Below are positions 1 through 8,577 of a stretch of 64,000 nt of DNA, one piece after another (position 1 is the first letter of the stretch; each line of letters opens with the position of its first letter). Source of the DNA: Candidatus Faecousia faecigallinarum. GTDB lineage: Bacteria > Bacillota > Clostridia > Oscillospirales > Oscillospiraceae. The translations under genes and the position numbers were made by a program. The stretch covers positions 1 to 64,000 of the forward strand of contig DVHJ01000081.1 of NCBI GenBank assembly GCA_018712145.1, read 5' to 3'. The notes beneath the pieces were generated by a model that was not told the DNA's origin, made no database searches, and was given only the letters and a program-made list of their open reading frames with translations.

Positions 1-667
1 GGAGGCGCTCCCGCTCCGCCTGGGATAGCCGCAGATAATGGGGGATTGCGCCGTCGGGGGCCTCCCCCCGGGCCATGGCCGCCATGGCCGCCAGCCCCAC
101 CCCGGAGGCCCGCTGCATCCGCCGGTGCTCCGGGGGCAGGCGGAGCATGTCCAGGGCCTGGCAGGCCAGCGCTGCTCCGTCTCCCACCGCTGTCACCGGC
201 GGAGCGTAGGGGGCCAGGCGGCTGCCCAGCTCCGCCAGGCTGATGGCGCAGTCTGGCATCAGGCGGGTGAGCTGCCCGTTCTCTGCCTGGAACAGGGCGG
301 TGTATACCTGATCCCGGCGGGCGTCCATCACCGGGCAGACCAGCCCCTCCATCAGGCCCAGACCCATGGCCATGGCCTCCAGGGTGGACACGCCGTACAG
401 AGGCAGCTCCCGCCCCCAGGCGAAGCCTTTGGCTGCCGCCACGCCGATGCGGATGCCGGTGAAGCTGCCCGGCCCGCTGGCCACCGCCACCGCCTCCACG
501 TCCCCGGCAGAGCGGGAACAATTGTCCAGCATGGCCTGCACCATGGCCAGCAGCGTCCGGCTATGGGTTAGGCCCGCATTCTGGTAGCTTTCCGCCAGCA
601 GGGTATTGCCGTCAAACAAAGCGGCGGAGGCCGCCTTGGCGGAGGTTTCAAGGGCCAAAAGCTTCAT
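1..667 (-). CDS. tsaB: tRNA threonylcarbamoyladenosine biosynthesis protein TsaB (3' end outside window)
   Basis: Reverse frame from ATG at 667 reads MKLLALETSAKAA...; continues to the window edge; overlaps tsaE as in many Firmicutes. Confidence 0.85.
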   Translation of the reverse strand, partial: MKLLALETSAKAASAALFDGNTLLAESYQNAGLTHSRTLLAMVQAMLDNCSRSAGDVEAVAVASGPGSFTGIRIGVAAAKGFAWGRELPLYGVSTLEAMAMGLGLMEGLVCPVMDARRDQVYTALFQAENGQLTRLMPDCAISLAELGSRLAPYAPPVTAVGDGAALACQALDMLRLPPEHRRMQRASGVGLAAMAAMARGEAPDGAIPHYLRLSQAERERL

Positions 668-1085
668 TCAAGTCCACCCCCTCAATGGTGATTTTTCGGG
701 TATCCCCGGGGCCGGGGTCAATGGTGACCACCACTGCCCCTGCCATGGCCTCCGGGGCGTTTTCGCTCCACTCCACTACGCACACTCCGCCCCGGTCCAG
801 GTAGTCTGCCCAGCCGATGTCCAGCAGCTCCTCCTCCCCCTGGAGGCGGTACAGATCGAAGTGGAGCAGGGGCATCTGCCTGCCGGCATACTCATTGACA
901 ATGGTGTACGTGGGGCTGGTTACCGGACCGGTGACGCCCATCCCCCGAGCAAGGCCCTGGGTGAAGGCGGTTTTTCCTGCCCCCAGGCCGCCCCGCAAGG
1001 CCACCACTTGCCCAGGGCGGAGATGTGGCGCCAGGGTTTCCCCCAGACGCTGGGTTTCCGCCGGGCTGTGGGTCCAAAATTCCAT
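648..1085 (-). CDS. tsaE: tRNA threonylcarbamoyladenosine biosynthesis ATPase TsaE
   Basis: Walker A GGLGAGKTAFTQGLARG, TSPTYTIVNEY, HFDLYRL motifs; 145 aa. Confidence 0.95.
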   Translation of the reverse strand: MEFWTHSPAETQRLGETLAPHLRPGQVVALRGGLGAGKTAFTQGLARGMGVTGPVTSPTYTIVNEYAGRQMPLLHFDLYRLQGEEELLDIGWADYLDRGGVCVVEWSENAPEAMAGAVVVTIDPGPGDTRKITIEGVDLNEAFGP

Positions 1086-1164
1086 GGGATTTTCCTCAGC
1101 TTTCCTCTGGTTTTGTTCATTTTAGCATAACCTTCCGTGTTTTGCAATCACTCCATCCCACAAA

Positions 1165-1839
1165 TTGCCCGTGGCTTTCGGATTGACAGAAAACCACGGG
1201 GGATGGTATAAACAGAGGAAAACGGCAGATGAGGTGGAACGGATGAAACAATCAGTGCATAACGCCTTTGCGGAGATGGAGAAAGCGGCGGTGGCCCGGC
1301 TGGCCGGGCGGCGTTGGCAGGATATTACGGAGAAGGCCAATGTAAAATTTGACATTCAGGCCGGCTGCTTCCGGGTGGCCAGCCTGGCCGGGGAAGTGGC
1401 GGTTTCCTACCCTAGCTTCCAGGTTGAGCAGGGGGTGGACCCCTGGCAGCGGCTGGTGATTTTGCACTACCTGGACCTGGCGGACGGCACGCCCCTGGCC
1501 CCGGGGGAGATCACCTTCGGCCAGCTGAAGGGGGGCCTGGCCCGGGGGGTGAATTTCGACCGGCAGGTAGAGGCGGCAATGGGCGCCTTTGGCTGCCGGC
1601 CGGTGGAGGAGATCCGCAGGGCCTGCCAAAGGCTGGGGGCGCGGTTTTGTCCCGCCAATGCGGATGTGTGCGCGGTGTTCCCATTTTTGCCAAACTATCC
1701 AATTACGTTGAAACTGTGGCTGCCGGATGAGGAGTTTGCCGCCTCTGGGCGGCTGCTGCTCAACGCCAGCGCGGAGCATTACCTGACCATTGAGGACGCG
1801 GTTGCCGCAGGGGAGGTGCTGCTGAAGGCGTTGGGGTAA
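1165..1839 (+). CDS. DUF3786 domain-containing protein
   Basis: 224 aa ORF; central region (QRLVILHYL, GEITFGQLKGG, FPFLPNYPITLKLWLPDEEF) resembles DUF3786 proteins. N-terminal start uncertain (ATG at 1243 possible). Confidence 0.7.
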   Translation: MPVAFGLTENHGGWYKQRKTADEVERMKQSVHNAFAEMEKAAVARLAGRRWQDITEKANVKFDIQAGCFRVASLAGEVAVSYPSFQVEQGVDPWQRLVILHYLDLADGTPLAPGEITFGQLKGGLARGVNFDRQVEAAMGAFGCRPVEEIRRACQRLGARFCPANADVCAVFPFLPNYPITLKLWLPDEEFAASGRLLLNASAEHYLTIEDAVAAGEVLLKALG

Positions 1840-1941
1840 ACCGGTACGGCGGATTTTACAGCGGCGAGCAATCCGCCGGCCTTACCGTTAATTTGCAGTG
1901 CTTGCGCAGAGCAATTCCCGGGATGCATTCCCGGCCTGGTT

Positions 1942-2196
1942 TTATCCCTGCCCCAGACCTGCCAGCCGCTTTTCCAGGGTGGCGGCGCTAAACTGGGTCA
2001 GATAGATCCGTCCGAAATCGCTGGTCAGGATAAAAGCCTTGGGCAGCTCGTCCCCGGCGCTCACCACCTGCCCCTGGGCCTCCGCCTGGCGGAGAAAAGC
2101 CCGGGTATGCCGGGCGGTGGTGGTATTGTCCAAGTCAAAAATGCCCACAATGGTCTCTGTCCGCACGGCCATGTCTCCGCCAATGGGTAAATACAT
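1942..2196 (-). CDS. remB: RemB-like extracellular matrix regulator (DUF370 family)
   Basis: MYLPIGGDMAVRTETIVGIFDLDNTTTARHTRAFLRQAE...; small RemB/YaaB-like protein. Confidence 0.75.
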   Translation of the reverse strand: MYLPIGGDMAVRTETIVGIFDLDNTTTARHTRAFLRQAEAQGQVVSAGDELPKAFILTSDFGRIYLTQFSAATLEKRLAGLGQG

Positions 2197-2316
2197 TGCG
2201 CTTCCCCCTTTCTACCCTATCCGGCCGGTTACGGCCATGGTGAAATTTCATCAAGTGTACCACAAACCGGAAATCCGGTCAACCGGCGCATTTCCCAAGA
2301 ATGCGCAACTGGGTTA

Positions 2317-2345
2317 TTGACAAAATTCCGGAATCCTGCTATCCT
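2317..2345 (+). promoter_or_regulatory. Putative sigma-A promoter for pit operon (TTGACA-17-TATCCT)
   Basis: TTGACA 2317-2322, 17 nt spacer, TATCCT 2340-2345. Confidence 0.65.
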
Positions 2346-2349
2346 ATAC

Positions 2350-2486
2350 CCACTGGGATAAGTGGTGGAGTCTGTCATAGGGCGCTGGCGCGTCTCTATT
2401 TATCCGCAGTGGCCGCAGCACTGGTGTATCCAAACACCAGCCATCCGGCAGTTGGCAGGACCGCAATCCGGAGTCCTGCATTTTTT
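2350..2486 (+). ncRNA. Structured 5' leader with intrinsic terminator upstream of phosphate transporter operon
   Basis: GGATAA/TTATCC closing stem (2356-2361/2400-2405), perfect CTGGTGT/ACACCAG hairpin (2421-2440), terminator GCAGGAC...GTCCTGC-A-TTTTTT (2455-2486) ~40 nt before the start codon. Confidence 0.55.
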
Positions 2487-2526
2487 GTATCCGGCGTGAT
2501 AAAGAGAGAAAAGGCGGTAACATCTT

Positions 2527-3579
2527 ATGGATCTGTCCCTATCCTATTTTCTCCAGCAAATGACCGGCAATCCCATGCTGGCCATTACCGTACTGCTGAC
2601 CCTGGGTGTCATCTTCGTCAACGGCTGGACCGATGCGCCCAACGCCATTGCCACTTGCATCGGCACCAGGAGTATGGGTGTCCGGTCGGCCATCATCACC
2701 AGCGCCATTTTCAATTTTTTGGGCGTTTTGATCATGACCCACCTAAATAGCGCTGTGGCTTCCACCATCAGCAACATGGTGGACTTTGGCGGCAACACCC
2801 ACGAGGCGCTGATTGCCCTGTGCGCGGCGCTGTTCTCCATTGTGGTCTACAGCGTCACTGCTTCTTTCTTCGGTATTCCCACCAGCGAGAGCCACAGCCT
2901 GATTGCCGGCCTCACCGGCGCGGCCATTGCCATCCAAAACGGCGTTGGCGGTGTAAATATGGACGAGTGGATAAAGGTGCTCTATGGTTTGGTGCTGAGC
3001 TTGGCCCTGGGTTTTGTGATCGGCTACCTGGTTTGCAAGCTGCTCACGGTGCTGTGCGCCAGAATGGACCGGCGGAAGACCAACGGCTTTTTCCAAGGGG
3101 CACAGATTTTTGGCGCGGCGGCCATGAGCTTTATGCACGGCGCCCAGGATGGCCAGAAATTCATTGGCGTCCTGTTTTTGGGCGTGGCCTTTTGCAACGG
3201 CCAGAGCAGCGTCCAGGGGATGATCATCCCTGTGTGGCTGATGATTCTGTGCAGCGTGGTCATGGGCCTGGGCACCAGCGTGGGCGGTGAGAAAATCATC
3301 AAGTCCGTAGGAATGGACATGGTGCGCCTGGAAAAATATCAAGGCTTTTCTGCCGACTTGGCGGCAGCCCTGTGCTTGCTGTTGTCCAGCCTGTTTGGCA
3401 TTCCGGTGTCCACTACCCACACCAAAACCAGTGCCATTATGGGCGTGGGGGCAGTGAAGCGCCTGTCCGCCATCAATTTCGGCATGGTCAAAGAGATGGT
3501 GCTAACCTGGGTATTTACCTTCCCCGGCTGTGGGTTGATCAGTTTTGTCATGGCAAAACTGTTCATGGCTATTTTTTAA
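2527..3579 (+). CDS. pit: Inorganic phosphate transporter, PiT family
   Basis: VNGWTDAPNAIATCIGTRSM signature and C-terminal PVSTTHTKTSAIMGVG repeat motif. Confidence 0.93.
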   Translation: MDLSLSYFLQQMTGNPMLAITVLLTLGVIFVNGWTDAPNAIATCIGTRSMGVRSAIITSAIFNFLGVLIMTHLNSAVASTISNMVDFGGNTHEALIALCAALFSIVVYSVTASFFGIPTSESHSLIAGLTGAAIAIQNGVGGVNMDEWIKVLYGLVLSLALGFVIGYLVCKLLTVLCARMDRRKTNGFFQGAQIFGAAAMSFMHGAQDGQKFIGVLFLGVAFCNGQSSVQGMIIPVWLMILCSVVMGLGTSVGGEKIIKSVGMDMVRLEKYQGFSADLAAALCLLLSSLFGIPVSTTHTKTSAIMGVGAVKRLSAINFGMVKEMVLTWVFTFPGCGLISFVMAKLFMAIF

Positions 3580-3603
3580 ATAGACTTACGGAGGAACGAT
3601 GTT

Positions 3604-4227
3604 ATGTCCAAAAAACAGGATGCATTTTATTTTGACAGTTTCCTGTCCTGCGCCGATTACGCCTGCCAAGCGGCCCATCTGCTGGAAAAAACCATGGGAA
3701 ACTATCAGCCCCAAAATATCAAGCAGAAGCTGGACGAAATGCACGCCGTGGAGCATGCCGCCGACCAGCGGAAGCATGAGCTGTTGAACGTGCTGGCCAA
3801 AGCGTTCATCACCCCCATCGAGCGGGAGGATATCATTCTGTTGAGCCAGAATATTGATGAAATTACGGATAAAATCGAAGACGTGCTCCTGCGGCTGTAC
3901 TGCAATAACATTCAGGCCATCCGGCCAGATGCTCTGAAACTGGTCAATGTGGTGATTCGTTGCTGCGATGAGGTTAAGACTTTGCTGGCGGAGTTTGCTG
4001 ACTTCAAGCGCTCCAAGACCCTGCATGAGCATATTGTCCAGATCAACACCCTGGAGGAAGAGGCTGACGAGCTGTTCATCTCCAGCATGCGCACCCTGCA
4101 TACCTCTTGTACTGATCCCATTGCCATCACGGTGTGGCGGGAGATTTATATCTATTTGGAGAAGTGTGTGGACGCCTGTGAGCATGCCGCTGACACGGTG
4201 GAAAGCGTTGTGATGAAGAATTCCTGA
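3604..4227 (+). CDS. DUF47 family (PhoU-like) protein, Pit accessory
   Basis: PhoU-like helical protein (ADYACQAAHLLEKTM, ITPIEREDIILLSQNIDEITDKIEDV); directly downstream of pit. Confidence 0.9.
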   Translation: MSKKQDAFYFDSFLSCADYACQAAHLLEKTMGNYQPQNIKQKLDEMHAVEHAADQRKHELLNVLAKAFITPIEREDIILLSQNIDEITDKIEDVLLRLYCNNIQAIRPDALKLVNVVIRCCDEVKTLLAEFADFKRSKTLHEHIVQINTLEEEADELFISSMRTLHTSCTDPIAITVWREIYIYLEKCVDACEHAADTVESVVMKNS

Positions 4228-4285
4228 CGGCTGGGTAGCCGGAAAGAGGAGGTAGTTGGCGTGGCCTGTCTCACGCCGGTACACC

Positions 4286-5590
4286 ATGAAACAAGTGATT
4301 TCCTATTTCAAGCGGCAGCCGCCGGGGCGGCTCATTGCCCTGGGCTTTGCCCTGGTGATTTTGCTGGGGGCGGGGCTGCTGATGCTGCCGGTTTCCGTTC
4401 GCCCGGGGGTTCAGGTCCGGTTTATTGACGCATTGTTCACCTCTACCAGCGCCGTGTGCGTCACCGGCCTGATCGCCATCGACACGGCGGATCACTTCAC
4501 CGTGTTCGGCCAGGCGGTGGTGGCCCTGCTCATTCAGGTGGGCGGCCTGGGGGTGACCTCCGTGGGCGTGGGCTTGATCCTGGCGGCAGGCCGCCGGGTG
4601 GGTCTCCGGGGCCGGGTGCTGGTCCAGGAAGCCCTAAACGTGGACAGCGCCAAGGGCATGGTCCGCCTGGTTCGGTCGATTCTCCTGCTGACCTTGTGCT
4701 TTGAAGCGGTTGGGGTTGTGCTAAGTTTCATCGTCTTTTCCCAGGATTATCCCCCGCTGAAAGCCCTGTGGATCAGCATATTCCATTCCATCGCAGCCTT
4801 TAATAACTCTGGCTTTGACATCCTGGGCGGGCTGCGGAACTTGACTCCCTACCAGACCGATGTGCTGCTGAACCTGACCACCTGCGGACTGATCATCTTC
4901 GGCGGTCTGGGCTTCTTGGTGATTTTGGACATTGGCAAAACCCGGTCCTTCCGGAAGCTGAGCCTTCACTCCAAGGCGGTGATCTCCACAACCGCAGTGT
5001 TGCTGATTGCCGGAACGCTCCTGCTGAAGGCCACGGAGGACATGTCCTGGCTAGGGGCCTTTTTCCACAGCGTGTCCGCCAGAACCGCCGGCTTCTCCAC
5101 CTATCCCATGGGCGAACTGACCAACGCCGGCCTGTTTGTGCTGGTGATTTTGATGTTCATCGGCGCTTCCCCCGGGTCTACCGGCGGCGGCATCAAAACC
5201 ACCACCTTCTTTGTGCTGATGCAGCAGGTGCGGGCCATTTTCTCCAAGCGGAACTTGGGGGCCTTCCGCCGGAGCATCTCCGGCAAGACGGTGCACAAGT
5301 CTTTTGTGATCACCCTGCTGTCGGTGCTGGTGGTGTGCCTGGGTACATTTTTGCTGTGCATTCTGGAGCCGGATTGCACTTTCATCCAGCTGCTGTTTGA
5401 GGAAGTGTCCGCCTTCGGCACCGTGGGCCTGTCCACCGGCATCACGCCGGGGCTGTCTGTGGCCAGTAAAATGGTGGTTATTCTGACTATGTATACTGGA
5501 CGGGTAGGGGCCTTCACCCTGCTGTCCATGTGGATCAACCGGCCGGAGTCCGGCGCCCGGTACACTGAGGAATCGATTACAATAGGATAG
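4286..5590 (+). CDS. ktrB: TrkH/KtrB family potassium uptake protein
   Basis: P-loop repeats TSTSAVCVTGLI, FHSIAAFNNSGFDILGG, ARTAGFSTYPMGEL, SAFGTVGLSTGITP. Start ambiguous (TTG 4256 or ATG 4286). Confidence 0.9.
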   Translation: MKQVISYFKRQPPGRLIALGFALVILLGAGLLMLPVSVRPGVQVRFIDALFTSTSAVCVTGLIAIDTADHFTVFGQAVVALLIQVGGLGVTSVGVGLILAAGRRVGLRGRVLVQEALNVDSAKGMVRLVRSILLLTLCFEAVGVVLSFIVFSQDYPPLKALWISIFHSIAAFNNSGFDILGGLRNLTPYQTDVLLNLTTCGLIIFGGLGFLVILDIGKTRSFRKLSLHSKAVISTTAVLLIAGTLLLKATEDMSWLGAFFHSVSARTAGFSTYPMGELTNAGLFVLVILMFIGASPGSTGGGIKTTTFFVLMQQVRAIFSKRNLGAFRRSISGKTVHKSFVITLLSVLVVCLGTFLLCILEPDCTFIQLLFEEVSAFGTVGLSTGITPGLSVASKMVVILTMYTGRVGAFTLLSMWINRPESGARYTEESITIG

Positions 5591-5598
5591 GTGAGGAA

Positions 5599-6264
5599 AT
5601 GAAAAAGCAAGTTTCTTCCTTCGGCGTCATTGGCCTGGGCCGGTTTGGCGCGGCGCTGGTGAAAACCCTGGCCTCTCCCGAGCGGGAAGTGATCGCCGTG
5701 GACCGGGATGAAGCCCGGGTGCGGGCAATTCGGAAATATACGGATTTAGCCTTTGTGGTGGACGATCTGAACCACGACACCCTGGAGGCCACCGGTATTC
5801 AGAACTGTGAGACGGTGGCGATCTGTATCGCGGAAAAAATGGACGTGAGCATCCTGACCACCATGACGGTGGTGAAAATGGGGGTGCCCAATGTCATCTC
5901 CAAAGCTGCCAGTGAGGAGCAGGGCGAGGTACTCAAGCGCCTAGGGGCTACAGTGGTTTACCCCGAGTCGGACATGGCGGTGCGGATTGGCAAGCGGCTG
6001 ATTTCCAACAATCTGCTGGACTATATCTCCCTGGATAACGGGGTGGAGGTACGGCGGATTCAGGCTGTGGGCAAGCTGCTGGGGGCCAGCATCCAGGAGG
6101 TGGATGTGCGCCGCCGGTATGGGGTGAACATTATCGCCATTGAGCGGAACCACCAGACCGATGTGGATTTCTCTGCCCAGTACCGCTTCCAGAAGGGGGA
6201 CGTGGTGGCGGTGATCGGAAAGGTGGACAAGATCGACCGCTTTGAAAACAGCATTCAGAATTAA
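5599..6264 (+). CDS. ktrA: TrkA/KtrA family potassium channel regulatory subunit
   Basis: Rossmann GLGRFGAALVKTLA motif, RCK-N and TrkA-C like domains; follows ktrB. Confidence 0.92.
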   Translation: MKKQVSSFGVIGLGRFGAALVKTLASPEREVIAVDRDEARVRAIRKYTDLAFVVDDLNHDTLEATGIQNCETVAICIAEKMDVSILTTMTVVKMGVPNVISKAASEEQGEVLKRLGATVVYPESDMAVRIGKRLISNNLLDYISLDNGVEVRRIQAVGKLLGASIQEVDVRRRYGVNIIAIERNHQTDVDFSAQYRFQKGDVVAVIGKVDKIDRFENSIQN

Positions 6265-6269
6265 ATGCC

Positions 6270-6311
6270 ATGGCCTGGAGTCAACGAAAGTTTGACCCCA
6301 GGCCATTTTTA
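6270..6311 (+). terminator. Rho-independent terminator after ktrA
   Basis: ATGGCCTGGaGTCAA...TTGACcCCAGGCCAT followed by TTTTT. Confidence 0.8.
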
Positions 6312-6390
6312 CATCGCTTTTCTCTTCATTGTGGAAATGCGCAAGAACGATAGGGGAGGTGGCAACTTCGGATTTTTCGGAGAAACCGTT

Positions 6391-6858
6391 CTAATTTTTT
6401 GTCATGCGGTAGAACATACCGGTGCCGATCCCGGTGGTAAGCGCATAGGGTTCGCCATCAATTTGGAAACCAGCTTTTTCGTAGCATTTTATTGCCCTGG
6501 TGTTCCATGTGCGGACTTCCAGATACAGAGGCTTGTTGGGGTAACGTTTTTTGGAAATCTCCGCAGCAAGCATAAGCATCCTGCGGCCGTAGTGTTTGTT
6601 GCAGAGATCAGGATTTACCCCGATACCAATGAAAACTTCGGTTTTTTCCGCTAAAATGTTGACAAAGCCCACCAACACATCCCCGTCCAGAAATGCCAGG
6701 TAATTCTTTTCCGACTTTGGGTTCATAAATCCCATTTGTTGTGCCTGCATTTCTTCGTAAGAAGGAAGATTATATATGGCATACTTTCCGTCATATTGCC
6801 ATGCGCAAATCTGCTGCTTATCTTTTTCAGATAAATTTCTGTACGACAATTCTTCCAC
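6391..6858 (-). CDS. GNAT family N-acetyltransferase
   Basis: EVFIGIGVNPDLCNKHYGRRMLMLAAE and RTWNTRAIKCYEKAGFQ motifs. Confidence 0.88.
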   Translation of the reverse strand: MEELSYRNLSEKDKQQICAWQYDGKYAIYNLPSYEEMQAQQMGFMNPKSEKNYLAFLDGDVLVGFVNILAEKTEVFIGIGVNPDLCNKHYGRRMLMLAAEISKKRYPNKPLYLEVRTWNTRAIKCYEKAGFQIDGEPYALTTGIGTGMFYRMTKN

Positions 6859-7003
6859 AATATTAACCCTTTCATATTAGCCGTGATGTACACATTATCG
6901 GTATGCATACCTGGTTTTCACCAGGGGCATACCGAAAGTGCTTGAGTGGGTCCGCCCACAGGGGGAATGTACCATGCTTCAGCCCCGCAGTGCCCCGGCG
7001 GCC

Positions 7004-7480
7004 CTACTCCGCCGGCACATACCGGCAGAACCGGTAAGCCACCCCATTTTCCCAGGCGGTTTGCCCAGCATCCGCGCAGCGCCACCGGGGGTCGGCGTCC
7101 AGGTTGGGGAAAAATACATCGCTTTGGGGGCAGGCATCGATTTTCGTCACGTATACCTGGGTGCACCAGGGCAGCATCTGCCGGTACACCGAGGCCCCGC
7201 CAATGACAAACGCCCGCCCCTGGGCCAGGGCTGCCGCCGCTTCCGGGGAATTGGCCACCTTCGCCCCGGGGATTTGCGCCACCGTCCGGGATAAAATAAT
7301 ATTCTCCCGCCCTGGCAGGGGCCGTCCACCAGGAAAATCACCTAAGGTGCGCCGGCCGCAGATTACCGCCGCGCCTTTGGTCATTTCCCGGAAGAATTTC
7401 CGGTCGGCAGTCAGCGCCAGGGGCTGGGTGCCTCCTGCGCCAATGCCCCAATCGGCGTACACCGCCACAATCGCTTCCAC
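7004..7480 (-). CDS. folA: Dihydrofolate reductase
   Basis: IVAVYADWGIGAGG, VICGRRTLGDFPGGRPLPGR, FVIGGASVYRQMLPW; adjacent to thyA. Confidence 0.92.
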   Translation of the reverse strand: MEAIVAVYADWGIGAGGTQPLALTADRKFFREMTKGAAVICGRRTLGDFPGGRPLPGRENIILSRTVAQIPGAKVANSPEAAAALAQGRAFVIGGASVYRQMLPWCTQVYVTKIDACPQSDVFFPNLDADPRWRCADAGQTAWENGVAYRFCRYVPAE

Positions 7481-7492
7481 AGGCCTCCCTCC

Positions 7493-8326
7493 CTAAATGG
7501 CCACGGGAATTTTCCCGGAAAATTCGCTGTACCGGTAGCCCTCCAGGTGGAAGCTGTCCGGGGTGAAGGCATAAAAATCCGTCACCGGGTCCATGGTAAA
7601 CTTGGGGGCGGGATAGGCCGGATTGTCCAGCAGCCGGCGCACCAGGGGAACGTGCCGGTCGTAGATGTGGCAGTCGGCAATGACGTGCACCAGCTCCCCG
7701 GCCTGCAGGCCCGACACCTGGGCGAACATGTGTACCAGCACGGCATACTGGCACACGTTCCAGTTGTTGGCGGTGAGCATATCCTGGGAGCGTTGGTTTA
7801 AAATGGCATTTAATGTATTACCGGAAACGTTAAAAGTCATGGAATAGGCGCAGGGGTATAGGTGCATCTCATGCAGATCCTGGAAATTATACAGGCTGGT
7901 GAGAATCCGCCGGGAGGTGGGATTGTGCTGTAGGTCGTAGAGCACCCGGTCTACCTGGTCAAACTCCCCCTCGGCAAACTGGTATTTGACCCCCAGCTGA
8001 TAGCCGTAGGCCTTGCCGATGGAGCCGGTTTCGTCAGCCCAGCTGTCCCACACGTGACTGGCCAGGTCCCGGACGTTGTTGGACTTTTTTTGCCAGATCC
8101 ACAGCAGTTCATCAATGCAGTTGCGGAAGGCGGTGCGCCGCAGGGTCATGATGGGAAATTCTGTCTGCAAATTGTACCGGTTCACTACCCCGAAGCGCTT
8201 GACGGTGTGGGCGGGGGCACCGTCGGCCCACCGGGGGCGCACCGTCCTATCCGTGTCCCACACTCCGTTTTCCAGAATATCCAGGCAGTTGGCCCGGTAG
8301 ATTTCATCGGCTCTGCTCATGGCCAT
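7493..8326 (-). CDS. thyA: Thymidylate synthase
   Basis: FPIMTLRRTAFRNCIDELLWIW, LHPCAYSMTF-like (LYPCAYSMTFNVSGNTLNAILNQRSQDM), DCHIYDRHV. Start placed at ATG 8326 (MAMSRADEIY) with SD; the longer ORF is an N-terminal over-extension. Confidence 0.9.
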   Translation of the reverse strand: MAMSRADEIYRANCLDILENGVWDTDRTVRPRWADGAPAHTVKRFGVVNRYNLQTEFPIMTLRRTAFRNCIDELLWIWQKKSNNVRDLASHVWDSWADETGSIGKAYGYQLGVKYQFAEGEFDQVDRVLYDLQHNPTSRRILTSLYNFQDLHEMHLYPCAYSMTFNVSGNTLNAILNQRSQDMLTANNWNVCQYAVLVHMFAQVSGLQAGELVHVIADCHIYDRHVPLVRRLLDNPAYPAPKFTMDPVTDFYAFTPDSFHLEGYRYSEFSGKIPVAI

Positions 8327-8498
8327 GTTCCTCCTTGCCGTAGGGAATCGCGCTGGGGTAAGTATAACACGGTCCAGCCGGGGATGCAAGAAGGCGCCGG
8401 TTTTTCCGATATTTTTGGGAAAATCTGGCGGTTTTGTCGAAGAAGAACAGGCTGGTTTTTCCCTTTTTTGTTTTTTTCGTGGGATTTGCAAAAAACCG

Positions 8499-8527
8499 TT
8501 GAGTCCCCCTTGAAAATGGTGTAAAAT
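8499..8527 (+). promoter_or_regulatory. Putative sigma-A promoter for gpmI (TTGAGT-17-TAAAAT)
   Basis: TTGAGT 8499-8504, TAAAAT 8522-8527. Confidence 0.5.
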
Positions 8528-8577
8528 AGTGTAGCTAGCTTGAATTAACCCCAACAATTTATTGGAGGCATGAAATA

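Noticed and set aside
6899-6934. Hairpin CGGTATGC...GCATACCG between folA and the acetyltransferase gene
   Set aside because: Good hairpin, but best explained as a terminator or leader between two minus-strand genes; single copy.
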